64,000 nucleotides of DNA from positions 1,465,819 to 1,529,818 of the forward strand of contig NZ_VCEI01000011.1 of NCBI RefSeq assembly GCF_005860765.1, read 5' to 3'. Positions 9,375 to 17,171 of the stretch are shown piece after piece; position 1 is the first letter of the stretch, and each line of letters opens with the position of its first letter. This DNA comes from Dyadobacter sediminis. GTDB taxonomy: Bacteria; Bacteroidota; Bacteroidia; Cytophagales; Spirosomataceae. A program made the position numbers and the translations under genes. The notes under the pieces were generated by a model. That model saw nothing but the letters and a program-made list of their open reading frames with translations, was not told the DNA's origin and did no database searches.

Positions 9375-10139
9375 ATGCTTTCAGAAAAATTCAGTTTATC
9401 CGGTAAAACAGCACTTGTTACCGGTTCAAGCCAGGGAATCGGCGAGGGAATCGCACTTGCTTTTGCAGAAGCCGGAGCTAATATTATCCTTCATTGCAGA
9501 AAAGACAAATCCGAAGCGGAAGAAACAGCTTCCAAAATCAAGGCCTTTGGCGTCCGCTGCTTTGTTGTGCAAGGCGATCTTACCAGAACGGATGCTGTTT
9601 CAGAAATTTACGACGAAGTAAAATCATTTACAGACAAACTGGATATCCTGATCCTGAATGCATCCGTGCAAATCCCGAAAATATGGACCGAAATAACAGT
9701 GGAAGATATGGACGATCAGCTGAATGCCAACTTCAAATCATCTTTGCTGCTTATGCAGCGCTTTGCCCCTGAAATGGTTTCCAACGGCTGGGGAAGAATC
9801 GTGACGCTGGGAAGTGTTCAGCAGGTGAAACCGCATCCGTCTATGGCCGTTTATGCAGCAACGAAATCGGCGATGCTCAATCTTGTACAGAACATTGCCA
9901 TGCAGCTGGCCGATAAAGGTGTGACAGTGAACAACCTTGCCCCCGGCGTGATCGGGACACCCCGTTTGGAAGAGGATGTCCCGGAACCGGAAGAACGCAT
10001 TAATAACCGGCTTATGACGCCTTCCGGACAAATCGGTGCGCCGGAAGATTGTGCTGCTATGGCTGTTTTGCTCTGCTCGGAAGCAGGAAGGTTTATAACC
10101 GGGCAAAACATTTATGTAGACGGCGGAATGAGCCTTTGA
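9375..10139 (+). CDS. SDR family oxidoreductase
   Basis: A 254-residue classical short-chain dehydrogenase. It shows the cofactor motif TGSSQGIG at residues 16-23, NAS in the fourth strand region, the catalytic Ser in TLGSVQQ, and YAATK with the catalytic Tyr and Lys; the C-terminus GQNIYVDGGMSL is typical. It would interconvert an alcohol and ketone with NAD(P)H in the cytoplasm. It lies 52 bases after the serine hydrolase on the same strand and its stop is one base from the convergent stop of the next gene. The substrate is unknown; a sugar or polyol would fit the neighbourhood only loosely. Confidence 0.9.
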   Translation: MLSEKFSLSGKTALVTGSSQGIGEGIALAFAEAGANIILHCRKDKSEAEETASKIKAFGVRCFVVQGDLTRTDAVSEIYDEVKSFTDKLDILILNASVQIPKIWTEITVEDMDDQLNANFKSSLLLMQRFAPEMVSNGWGRIVTLGSVQQVKPHPSMAVYAATKSAMLNLVQNIAMQLADKGVTVNNLAPGVIGTPRLEEDVPEPEERINNRLMTPSGQIGAPEDCAAMAVLLCSEAGRFITGQNIYVDGGMSL

Positions 10140-10140
10140 A

Positions 10141-11412
10141 TTATTTTTTGCTGTAATCGATTTTAAATATCGTACCGTTCAGATCGTCGGTCACGTATAA
10201 TGCACCGTCCGGGCCTTGTGCCAGTCCGCAAGGTCTGTGTTCTACAGGACCGGATGGTTTTGCAAGATCAATGCCTGCAAAGTTGTCCGCAAAGATTTCC
10301 CATTTGCCTGCTTTTCCATTTACAAAAGGCACAAACGCGACCATATAACCTTTTTTCAGTTCGGCCGACTGGCTGTGAAAAGCAATGAAAGCGCCGTTTT
10401 TATAACGTGCCGGAAATCGGTTTCCGGTGTAAAACAGCAGCGCGTTCGGGCCTAGATGCGCCGGAAATGCAGCAACCGGATTGATTGCCTTTTCGCCGGC
10501 TGCCTTTTTTCCGTCACCGCCGTACTCAGGCGCCATGATTTTCTTGTTCTGGATATGATCGTAATATATGTACGGCCAGCCGGCATCGTCGCCTTCTTTC
10601 AGACGGTAAAGCGTTTCGGCAGGAAGTTCAGCGCTTTGTTTCGGCGTGTAATATTGCGGGTAGAAATCATCGAATTTCCCTCTTCCGTGAACAGTTGCAT
10701 ACAATGCATCGGTTTTGTTGTCCCAGTCTATTCCGACTGCATTTTTCAAACCGGTTGCATACCGTACGCCGTCCGCAAAAGTCTGGTTCAGTTTGTCGGC
10801 TTTGAATTTCCATATCCCGCCGGCAGAATCCAGAATTGTACACGGCGACATGCCTTTTCCTGAATTTGGCTGTCTGCAGTTATCGCTGTAAGAACCGACC
10901 GTAACGTACAGATTGCCGTTTTTGTCCAGTGCAAGCGGCTTGGCATTGTCACGCCCGTGATCCACAAGGCCGTCTACGATTTTTTCCGGATTTTCAAAAT
11001 CAATGATTTCTTCCTTTTCATTCAGTTTGTAGCGGTAAACACCTTTGTTGGACGAACTGTACAAGTAACCATTCCGGATCGCGATGCCGGTTCCTGCAAA
11101 ATCCCCGAAAAGTTTCTGTTCGTCAATCGTGCCGTCATGATTGGTATCGCGCAGCAGATACGTTCCTTTGCCATCTTTCAGCTTGGATAATTTTACGTAC
11201 ATATCGCCGTTTTTGCCAATAACCATATGCCTTGTTGCGCCCAGATCGGACGCCAGGATTTTTGCCGAAAAACCCGCGGGCAGTTTCAGGTCTTTTGCCT
11301 CAATGTACGTTTTTCTTGTATGGTCAGGAAACTGGGCTTTGTAAGCAAACAAGCCTGATGTTACGGTTAGAACTGCCAGTACGCCCGCAGCCTTTGTTAA
11401 TTTACTTTGCAT
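10141..11412 (-). CDS. PQQ-type sugar (sorbosone/glucose) dehydrogenase-like beta-propeller, secreted
   Basis: A 423-residue protein with an N-terminal hydrophobic signal segment (MQSKLTKAAGVLAVLTVTSGLFA). The mature part is a six-bladed propeller like soluble glucose dehydrogenase and L-sorbosone dehydrogenase: LPAGFSAKILASDLGATRHMVIGKNGDMYV at the start, GLKNAVGIDWD, DDAGWPY and the closing HRPCGLAQGPDGALYVTDDLNGTIFKI are characteristic. No CxxCH haem motif is present. Family members oxidise aldoses or sorbosone in the periplasm with PQQ; whether this one binds PQQ is not shown by sequence alone. It converges with the SDR gene. Confidence 0.85.
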   Translation of the reverse strand: MQSKLTKAAGVLAVLTVTSGLFAYKAQFPDHTRKTYIEAKDLKLPAGFSAKILASDLGATRHMVIGKNGDMYVKLSKLKDGKGTYLLRDTNHDGTIDEQKLFGDFAGTGIAIRNGYLYSSSNKGVYRYKLNEKEEIIDFENPEKIVDGLVDHGRDNAKPLALDKNGNLYVTVGSYSDNCRQPNSGKGMSPCTILDSAGGIWKFKADKLNQTFADGVRYATGLKNAVGIDWDNKTDALYATVHGRGKFDDFYPQYYTPKQSAELPAETLYRLKEGDDAGWPYIYYDHIQNKKIMAPEYGGDGKKAAGEKAINPVAAFPAHLGPNALLFYTGNRFPARYKNGAFIAFHSQSAELKKGYMVAFVPFVNGKAGKWEIFADNFAGIDLAKPSGPVEHRPCGLAQGPDGALYVTDDLNGTIFKIDYSKK

Positions 11413-11615
11413 GTAAGAAAATAATTGTGAAGTTGTTTTTCAGAGATCAATAACCATGTTGTTCTGCGTGAAAAGGATGCAGAGGTTCATTTATTACTTG
11501 GTCCGCAAGCTGAATTTCCTGAATAATCCGGGCTGGAATGATCTTTTTATCCGCTTTCGTTAATAGCAAGATCGGAAGGATCTGAAAATTTATTACACCA
11601 AAAACCTTTAATACT

Positions 11616-11942
11616 ATGAGTCCGCTAGATGATGATAACGATTTATACGATGACGACCTGCCTGGAAATTATCCGCCTGAAGAAGATGTTTTCCGTCAGG
11701 GGCTGATCGTCGATGATATTGACCCCGAAGATGTTACCAGATTGAAACGTGAAGTTGAAATGGACGCGGACGATTGGAATGAAAAAACGTTTGCCGATGA
11801 TCTTACCGGCGATGACCTTGATGTTCCCGGCTCGGAAGATGATGATTACGATGAAATGATCGGGAAAGAGGATGAGGAAAACAATTATTACAGCCTCGGC
11901 GGTGACAATCACGAAAACCTGGAAGAAAATCAGGGTGACTAA
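11616..11942 (+). CDS. Small, very acidic protein of unknown function
   Basis: A 108-residue protein with about 41 Asp/Glu and only 6 Lys/Arg, so it is extremely acidic. Asp/Glu runs (DDDNDLYDDD, EDDDYDE, EDEEN) alternate with short segments such as FRQGLIVDDIDPEDVTRLKREVEMDADDWNEK that could be the only folded or helical part. No signal peptide and no recognised domain. It is monocistronic, preceded by a 200-base gap and followed by a strong terminator, which supports it being a real expressed gene. Such proteins may bind metal ions or basic partners, but nothing in the sequence fixes a function. Confidence 0.75.
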   Translation: MSPLDDDNDLYDDDLPGNYPPEEDVFRQGLIVDDIDPEDVTRLKREVEMDADDWNEKTFADDLTGDDLDVPGSEDDDYDEMIGKEDEENNYYSLGGDNHENLEENQGD

Positions 11943-11964
11943 ACCAAAACGTAGCACTTACATG

Positions 11965-11997
11965 AGCCTGATCGTTTTTGACGGTCGGGCTTTTTTT
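11965..11997 (+). terminator. Rho-independent terminator after the acidic-protein gene
   Basis: AGCCTGATCG (11965-11974) pairs with CGGTCGGGCT (11982-11991) using two G-T pairs, followed directly by seven T. Confidence 0.85.
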
Positions 11998-12034
11998 ATG
12001 TGCAGGATGTTTTTTTAAAAGCGCAGAAGCTATT

Positions 12035-12172
12035 CTTTGTTACTGATTGTCATTCTTTGTCATTGATTGCCATGGGTGGTTGCCGGTTGTCATTCTTTGC
12101 CAATTTTAGTCATTGATTGTCATTTTTGTCATTGATTTTTATCCTTTGTTATCGATCGTCATTTTTTAAATC
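12035..12172. repeat. Degenerate GTCATT-based tandem repeat
   Basis: Most of the 344-base gap between the acidic-protein gene and the epimerase gene is a low-complexity array built on a roughly ten-base unit close to WTTGTCATTS. GTCATT or a one-base variant (GCCATG, GCCAAT, GTTATC) recurs about a dozen times between 12035 and 12172, with unit lengths of 9-12 bases. The array does not continue into either gene. The rest of the gap (12173-12286) shows no gene or clear promoter. Confidence 0.6.
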
Positions 12173-12286
12173 GTTGCTGGTTTTCTTTTGTTCGGCCGTC
12201 CACTTGGAATGGCGGGAAATGAGGTTTGATTCGGGCATAAGTATGAAATTGTTTAAAGTTGCTTTTTCCTAGAAACAAACCCGATT

Positions 12287-13465
12287 ATGGCTGCATTTAC
12301 TGCGGAAGCGTTTAAGAAAGAGCTTTTGAATATCCTTGATTACTGGGAGAAATACGGGCCGGATCCTGAAAAAGGAGGATTTTACGGCCAGGTTACTTAT
12401 GAAAACAAACCGGTTAAAGATGCTGCGCGTTCAGTTGTACTGACGGGCAGGATATTATGGACATTTTCGCTGGCTCACCGCCTTTTCAAAGATCCGAAAT
12501 ACCTCACGCTTGCCGACCGGGCATATCAGCAGCTTGTAAAGTATTTCTTTGATGCGGAACATGGCGGCGTTTACTGGACTGTTAAGGCAGACGGCTCGCC
12601 GCTGGAAACAAAAAAGCAGATTTACGGCAATGCATTTGCCATGTACGGCCTTAGTGAATATTATCGTGTAACGCATTATGCGCCGGCACTGGAAAAGGCA
12701 AAAGAACTTTTCAACATCATTGAAAAACATGCATTTGATTCCGTAAACGGCGGTTATCGCGAAGCATTTTCCCGCGACTGGTCGGAAACGGATGATTACA
12801 TCCTGAGCAAAAAGCCTTGGATCAAAAGCATGAACACGCATCTGCATCTGGTGGAAGCTTATACAAATCTGTACACCGTATGGCCGGACGAAAAGCTGAA
12901 AAAGCAGACTGCAGACATGCTGGAAGCTATTTTAACGCACATTGTAAATGCGGAAACAGACAGTATGCAGCTGTTTTTTGACGAAAAATGGAAAGCCAAG
13001 GACAACATTGTTTCCTACGGACATGATATTGAAGCTTCATGGCTGCTTTTTGAAACCGCAGAAGTGCTGCACGATGAAAAGCTGATCGAAAAAGTAAAGG
13101 AGAAATCCATCGAAATGGCTGTTGCCGCCAGCAAAGGCCTGAGCCCGGACGGTGCGCTGAACTATGAATACGATCCCGAAACAAAGCATTTGCAAACCGA
13201 CAGAAGCTGGTGGGTTGCTGCGGAGCAAATGGTCGGGTTTTACAATGCTTTTCAGCTGACAAAAGAGGAACAGTACAAGGTGAAAGCGCAGCGAAGCTGG
13301 GATTACATCGTTACCAAATTCGTCGATAAAGACAAAGGCGAATGGTTCGGAACGGTAAAAGCAGACGGAACGCAGATCAAAGGCGACAAAATAAATGCCT
13401 GGAAATGTCCGTACCACAACGCCCGCGCATGTGCCGAAATGTGGCGCCGCATTCAGAAAGCGTAA
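12287..13465 (+). CDS. AGE family epimerase, probable cellobiose 2-epimerase
   Basis: A 392-residue cytoplasmic enzyme with the (alpha/alpha)6-barrel pattern of N-acylglucosamine 2-epimerases. The length and the spacing of key residues fit cellobiose 2-epimerases: Arg55 (LTGRILW), His185/His187 (NTHLHLVEAY), His246 and Glu249 (YGHDIEASW), and His377 (CPYHNARACAE), all a few residues from the positions known for the Ruminococcus enzyme. The reaction would convert the reducing-end glucose of cellobiose, lactose or mannobiose into mannose or back. The gene converges with the DUF2231 gene, 10 bases apart, and has no visible sugar-catabolism partner next to it. Assignment to the AGE superfamily is firm; the exact substrate is inferred. 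Confidence 0.88.
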   Translation: MAAFTAEAFKKELLNILDYWEKYGPDPEKGGFYGQVTYENKPVKDAARSVVLTGRILWTFSLAHRLFKDPKYLTLADRAYQQLVKYFFDAEHGGVYWTVKADGSPLETKKQIYGNAFAMYGLSEYYRVTHYAPALEKAKELFNIIEKHAFDSVNGGYREAFSRDWSETDDYILSKKPWIKSMNTHLHLVEAYTNLYTVWPDEKLKKQTADMLEAILTHIVNAETDSMQLFFDEKWKAKDNIVSYGHDIEASWLLFETAEVLHDEKLIEKVKEKSIEMAVAASKGLSPDGALNYEYDPETKHLQTDRSWWVAAEQMVGFYNAFQLTKEEQYKVKAQRSWDYIVTKFVDKDKGEWFGTVKADGTQIKGDKINAWKCPYHNARACAEMWRRIQKA

Positions 13466-13475
13466 GTTTCAGCTT

Positions 13476-15650
13476 TTAATTCAGGAACATTTCATCTACA
13501 AGCAACAATGCTTTATTGCCTTTGCTTTTATGCCATTCCGGAATTTTATTCAGCGGCTTTGCGACTATTTTCAGACAGGAAACGGTTTGCGGTTTGAACT
13601 TGCCTTCCATCGTTTTCAACGAAGGTTTGTCGCCTTTTGCAGGCATTTCCGTTTTGAATTTTGACAGCAACTTCATGCTTTCCGCATCTTTTCCACCCCA
13701 GACTTCCACGATTTCAGGAGGAAAAATGCCGGTATCTTCTTCAATCATATAGTGAATACCGACTGAGGAAATCAGCGCAGGTTTTTTGAATTCCGAAACA
13801 AGGACCATGTCATTATCCTTTACGCCGGCCCAGTTATTTGCCCAGGCTGGATTATTGGCACCGATAACGCCCAGTTTCTGGTCAAAAAAGGTTTTGGCAC
13901 CCGTTGCCTGATGCACGCGGTTCAGCGGGGCAAGCAAATGCACGCTGTCGGGCTGGAAACTGCATTTGTACACTTCAAATTGCACCGTTTCACTTCCGTA
14001 CCAACCGTTTTTAAATGCTTTTGCCTTTATATTTTCACTTTTCGCAAGCAGCAATTTATCGTTTGCCAATGGTGATTTCACACTGTCGGGTTCGCTGCCA
14101 TCCATTGTATAACGGATTTCCACACCGTTTATCGGATGTTTCAGCTGCAAAGCCATCGTTCCGGCAAATACGGGCGAACTATTTTTCATCTGCGGCGGAT
14201 TGAGCCGGAGCATATTCTTTCCGTCATCTTTAAAACCGCCGATAATGGCCATACTGCCGTTAGCTTTCTGAAGCTGTACAATTTCCGGTTCTGATAACGG
14301 CGTGTTCCAGACGGAAACTGATTTCAGGTTTTTGAATGCCGGCAGCAATGCGCTGAGTTCACTGTATTTGATCTTCGTTCCGGAAATTGCCAGGCTCGAA
14401 AGGTTTTTCAATCCGGTCAACGCTTTCAGTCCGCCAGCTGAAATTTCGGTAAAGTTCAAGTTCAGTTTTTGCAGGTTTTCAAACTTTCCGATGATTTCAA
14501 GGTCCGCATCATTTACAGGCATTTTGTTCAGGTTCAATGCAATCACCTGTTTTCTGATCCCGTCAAGTTCATTCAATTGCTTTGAAGTATAGGTTGCCCG
14601 GTTGTAAATGTTGACGGCCAGCGCAGGAGAATTTTTGGCCAGCGGCACAATCGTACGGTAATCTGAATTGAGCGCTGTAATTTCAGCTTCATCGGCGGAC
14701 GGAAAATCAAATTCAGTTTCCCGGGATGCAGGCTTCAGATAAGCTGCTGCTAAAATCTGCAGTGAATCTCCGCTCGGGTATGACGCCAGTTTTTTATCAA
14801 ATTTTGCCTGATCTTTAATCCATAAATGAAGAATTGCCGTTTCCTGTGGCGTAAGCTGCGGTTTTCCGGACGGCGGCATGTGTTTTTTTTCTTCCGTCGG
14901 CATATGGATACGTTCCAGCAGCAAACTGATTTCAGGATTTCCGGGAACCAGTACCTTTCCTGATTTACCGCCTTTCAGAAGCGATTGCGCGTCTGTAAGG
15001 CTGAGCTGCCCTTTCATTTTGTCCGCATTGTGGCAACTTGTACATTTTTGTTCCAGAATCGGCTGCACCACATGCGTAAACACAACGGCTTGTTCCGGAG
15101 CAATACTTGCTGCTTCCTTCCGGGCTTCAATCGGTTCCCAGATAAAGTTCATGCCGTGCGTCAATGCGGCGCCGTAATGTCCGGTTACAACCAGTGCCGC
15201 AACGGTCAGCAGCGAGCCGGCTTTTGCAACCGGCGCTTTATACCAGGTCGAACTCCGAATGAAGTAAATAAATGATGCAAAGAAAAAAATGCCGGCTCCG
15301 GTCCATTTATGATAATTCAGTATTTCACCTTCATACCCTTCTTCCCTGGAAAGGAATAACCCCATAATAACCGTGACGGCAGCCAGCAGCGATCCCGCAA
15401 GCAGCAGATTATGAAGGAAATTGCGGTAAAACTGATTTTTGGCATATTCCGGACGAAAGCTGAAATATTCCAGCAGCATGGCCAGCAAAAGGATGACAAT
15501 CGGGAAATGCAGGATCAGCGGATGCATGCGTCCGATGGTCTGAAGCCATGCCGGAATCACCAGTTTATTTTCAAAAAAAAGCAGAAACAGAATGAAGATA
15601 TTGGCGGCGATCAGAAGCTGTCCGGCAAAAGTCCTGAATTTCGAATGCAT
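13476..15650 (-). CDS. DUF2231 membrane / c-type cytochrome / LRR / chitobiase-C-like multidomain protein
   Basis: A 724-residue protein that joins several modules. Residues 1-170 hold five or so membrane segments of DUF2231 type (RMHPLILHFPIVILLLAMLLEYF). About residues 195-290 are a Planctomycete-type cytochrome domain with one haem motif CTSCH and HMPPSGKPQLTP carrying a candidate Met ligand. Residues 350-460 carry leucine-rich-like repeats (LQKLNLNFTEISAGGLKALTG). Residues 480-560 resemble the chitobiase/hexosaminidase C-terminal domain (IRYTMDGSEPDS). The rest is a beta-sandwich with ALISSVGIHYM. It is the last gene of the three-gene run 19493-13476 and would receive or hold a haem at the periplasmic membrane face. 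The function is not established. Confidence 0.82.
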   Translation of the reverse strand: MHSKFRTFAGQLLIAANIFILFLLFFENKLVIPAWLQTIGRMHPLILHFPIVILLLAMLLEYFSFRPEYAKNQFYRNFLHNLLLAGSLLAAVTVIMGLFLSREEGYEGEILNYHKWTGAGIFFFASFIYFIRSSTWYKAPVAKAGSLLTVAALVVTGHYGAALTHGMNFIWEPIEARKEAASIAPEQAVVFTHVVQPILEQKCTSCHNADKMKGQLSLTDAQSLLKGGKSGKVLVPGNPEISLLLERIHMPTEEKKHMPPSGKPQLTPQETAILHLWIKDQAKFDKKLASYPSGDSLQILAAAYLKPASRETEFDFPSADEAEITALNSDYRTIVPLAKNSPALAVNIYNRATYTSKQLNELDGIRKQVIALNLNKMPVNDADLEIIGKFENLQKLNLNFTEISAGGLKALTGLKNLSSLAISGTKIKYSELSALLPAFKNLKSVSVWNTPLSEPEIVQLQKANGSMAIIGGFKDDGKNMLRLNPPQMKNSSPVFAGTMALQLKHPINGVEIRYTMDGSEPDSVKSPLANDKLLLAKSENIKAKAFKNGWYGSETVQFEVYKCSFQPDSVHLLAPLNRVHQATGAKTFFDQKLGVIGANNPAWANNWAGVKDNDMVLVSEFKKPALISSVGIHYMIEEDTGIFPPEIVEVWGGKDAESMKLLSKFKTEMPAKGDKPSLKTMEGKFKPQTVSCLKIVAKPLNKIPEWHKSKGNKALLLVDEMFLN

Positions 15651-15662
15651 TTAAATCCTTTA

Positions 15663-17117
15663 TTAGCTGATAATATCTTTGATAACTTTGCCTGAAACAT
15701 CGGTCAGCCGGTACCTTCTGCCAAGATGCCTGAAAACCAGTTTTTCATGGTCAAGCCCAAGCTGGTGTAAAATAGTTGCCTGAAAGTCATGCACATGCAC
15801 CGGATCTTTTATGATGTTGTAGCCAAGTTCATCCGTTTCTCCGTACACCATACCCGGTTTGATGCCGCCGCCTGCCATCCAGATCGTAAAACAGCGCGGA
15901 TGATGATCCCGACCGTAATTATCTGCTGCCAGCTTGCCTTGCGTGTAGCTTGTACGGCCAAATTCCCCGCCCCAGATCACAAGTGTTTCATCGAGCAAGC
16001 CTCTTTGTTTCAGATCTGTAACCAATGCTGCCGAAGCCTGATCCACATCCATGGCCTGTTTGGTTATTTCAAATGGAAGGTTTCCGTGCTGGTCCCAGCC
16101 CTGATGATACAGCTGTACAAAACGGACGCCGTTTTCGGAAAGCTTGCGTGCAAGCAGGCAATTGGCGGCATAAGTCCCCGGAACAAGACATTCCGGTCCG
16201 TATAGTTTAACAATATCATCTGATTCGCGGGACAAATCCATAACTTCCGGAACGGCAGTCTGCATGCGGTATGCCATTTCGTACTGCTTTATTTTTGCTG
16301 CAATTTCCGGATCACCAAATTCCTGATAGGAAAGATCATTGAGCTGCGCCAGATTGTCGAGCATGTCGCGACGGTCCTGCCGGTTCATGCCGTCGGGATC
16401 GCGGAGGTACAACACCGGGTCTTCTCCTTTGCTGAACTGAACGCCCTGATGAACCGAATCCAGAAAGCCGTTGGACCACAATTTGGAATAAACGCCCTGT
16501 CCGTTTCCTACGCCGCGCGAAAGCAGTACGGTGAAATTCGGAAGGTTTTTATTTTCATTTCCCAGCCCGTAACTCAGCCATGAACCCATGCTCGGCCGGT
16601 TTCCCTGCTGTGAACCCGTTTGTAAGAAAGTCAACGCCGGATCATGGTTAATGGCTTCCGTATACATGGATTTTACAAAGCAAAGGTCATTAACGATTTT
16701 GGCCGTATAAGGCATCAGATTACTTACCCAAGCCCGAGAATCGCCGTATTGCGCAAAATCCACGAACGATCCCACCAGCGGAAATGATGCCTGATTGGCC
16801 GTCATACCGGTAAGCCGCTGCATGCCGCGTACCGAAGGCGGAATTTCCTTGCCAAACATTTCGCGCAGTTTGGGCTTGTAGTCAAACAGTTCCTGCTGCG
16901 AAGGCGCGCCGTTCTGGAACATGTAAATGACCCGTTTTGCTTTCGGGGCGAAATGCGGAATGCCGGGCGTGAGTCCCTCTTCCTCCCTGTTTCCGCCTTT
17001 CAGCAGATCAGGCATGAGCAGCGAGCCGAGTGCCACACTTCCCAGTCCGAGGCTCATGCCGGACAAAAAACGTCTTCGGTTAAAACTGAACCCGTGTTCA
17101 AGAATTTCTTTTTCCAT
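15663..17117 (-). CDS. DUF1501 domain-containing Tat-exported protein
   Basis: A 484-residue member of DUF1501, a sulfatase/alkaline-phosphatase-like fold family. The N-terminus NRRRFLSGMSLGLGSVALGSLL is a twin-arginine type signal. Segments typical of the family follow: AKRVIYMFQNGAPSQQELFDYKP, VKSMYTEAINHDPA, and GGEFGRTSYTQGK with the HHPRCFTIWMAGGG that comes after it. Family members are nearly always next to DUF1549/DUF1553 cytochrome proteins, as here. It lies 12 bases upstream of the DUF2231 gene and 54 bases downstream of the DUF1549/1553 gene. The enzyme activity is unknown; Tat export suggests folding, perhaps with a metal cofactor, in the cytoplasm. Confidence 0.9.
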   Translation of the reverse strand: MEKEILEHGFSFNRRRFLSGMSLGLGSVALGSLLMPDLLKGGNREEEGLTPGIPHFAPKAKRVIYMFQNGAPSQQELFDYKPKLREMFGKEIPPSVRGMQRLTGMTANQASFPLVGSFVDFAQYGDSRAWVSNLMPYTAKIVNDLCFVKSMYTEAINHDPALTFLQTGSQQGNRPSMGSWLSYGLGNENKNLPNFTVLLSRGVGNGQGVYSKLWSNGFLDSVHQGVQFSKGEDPVLYLRDPDGMNRQDRRDMLDNLAQLNDLSYQEFGDPEIAAKIKQYEMAYRMQTAVPEVMDLSRESDDIVKLYGPECLVPGTYAANCLLARKLSENGVRFVQLYHQGWDQHGNLPFEITKQAMDVDQASAALVTDLKQRGLLDETLVIWGGEFGRTSYTQGKLAADNYGRDHHPRCFTIWMAGGGIKPGMVYGETDELGYNIIKDPVHVHDFQATILHQLGLDHEKLVFRHLGRRYRLTDVSGKVIKDIIS

Positions 17118-17171
17118 GCTTCGGACGGTTGGCTCTCGGCATCAGGCTTCAAGCTTTCGGATGATTTTCAG

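Noticed and set aside
7695..12172. CRISPR array in the repeat-rich gaps
   Set aside because: Repeats are degenerate, of unequal spacing, without unique spacers, and no cas genes are present.
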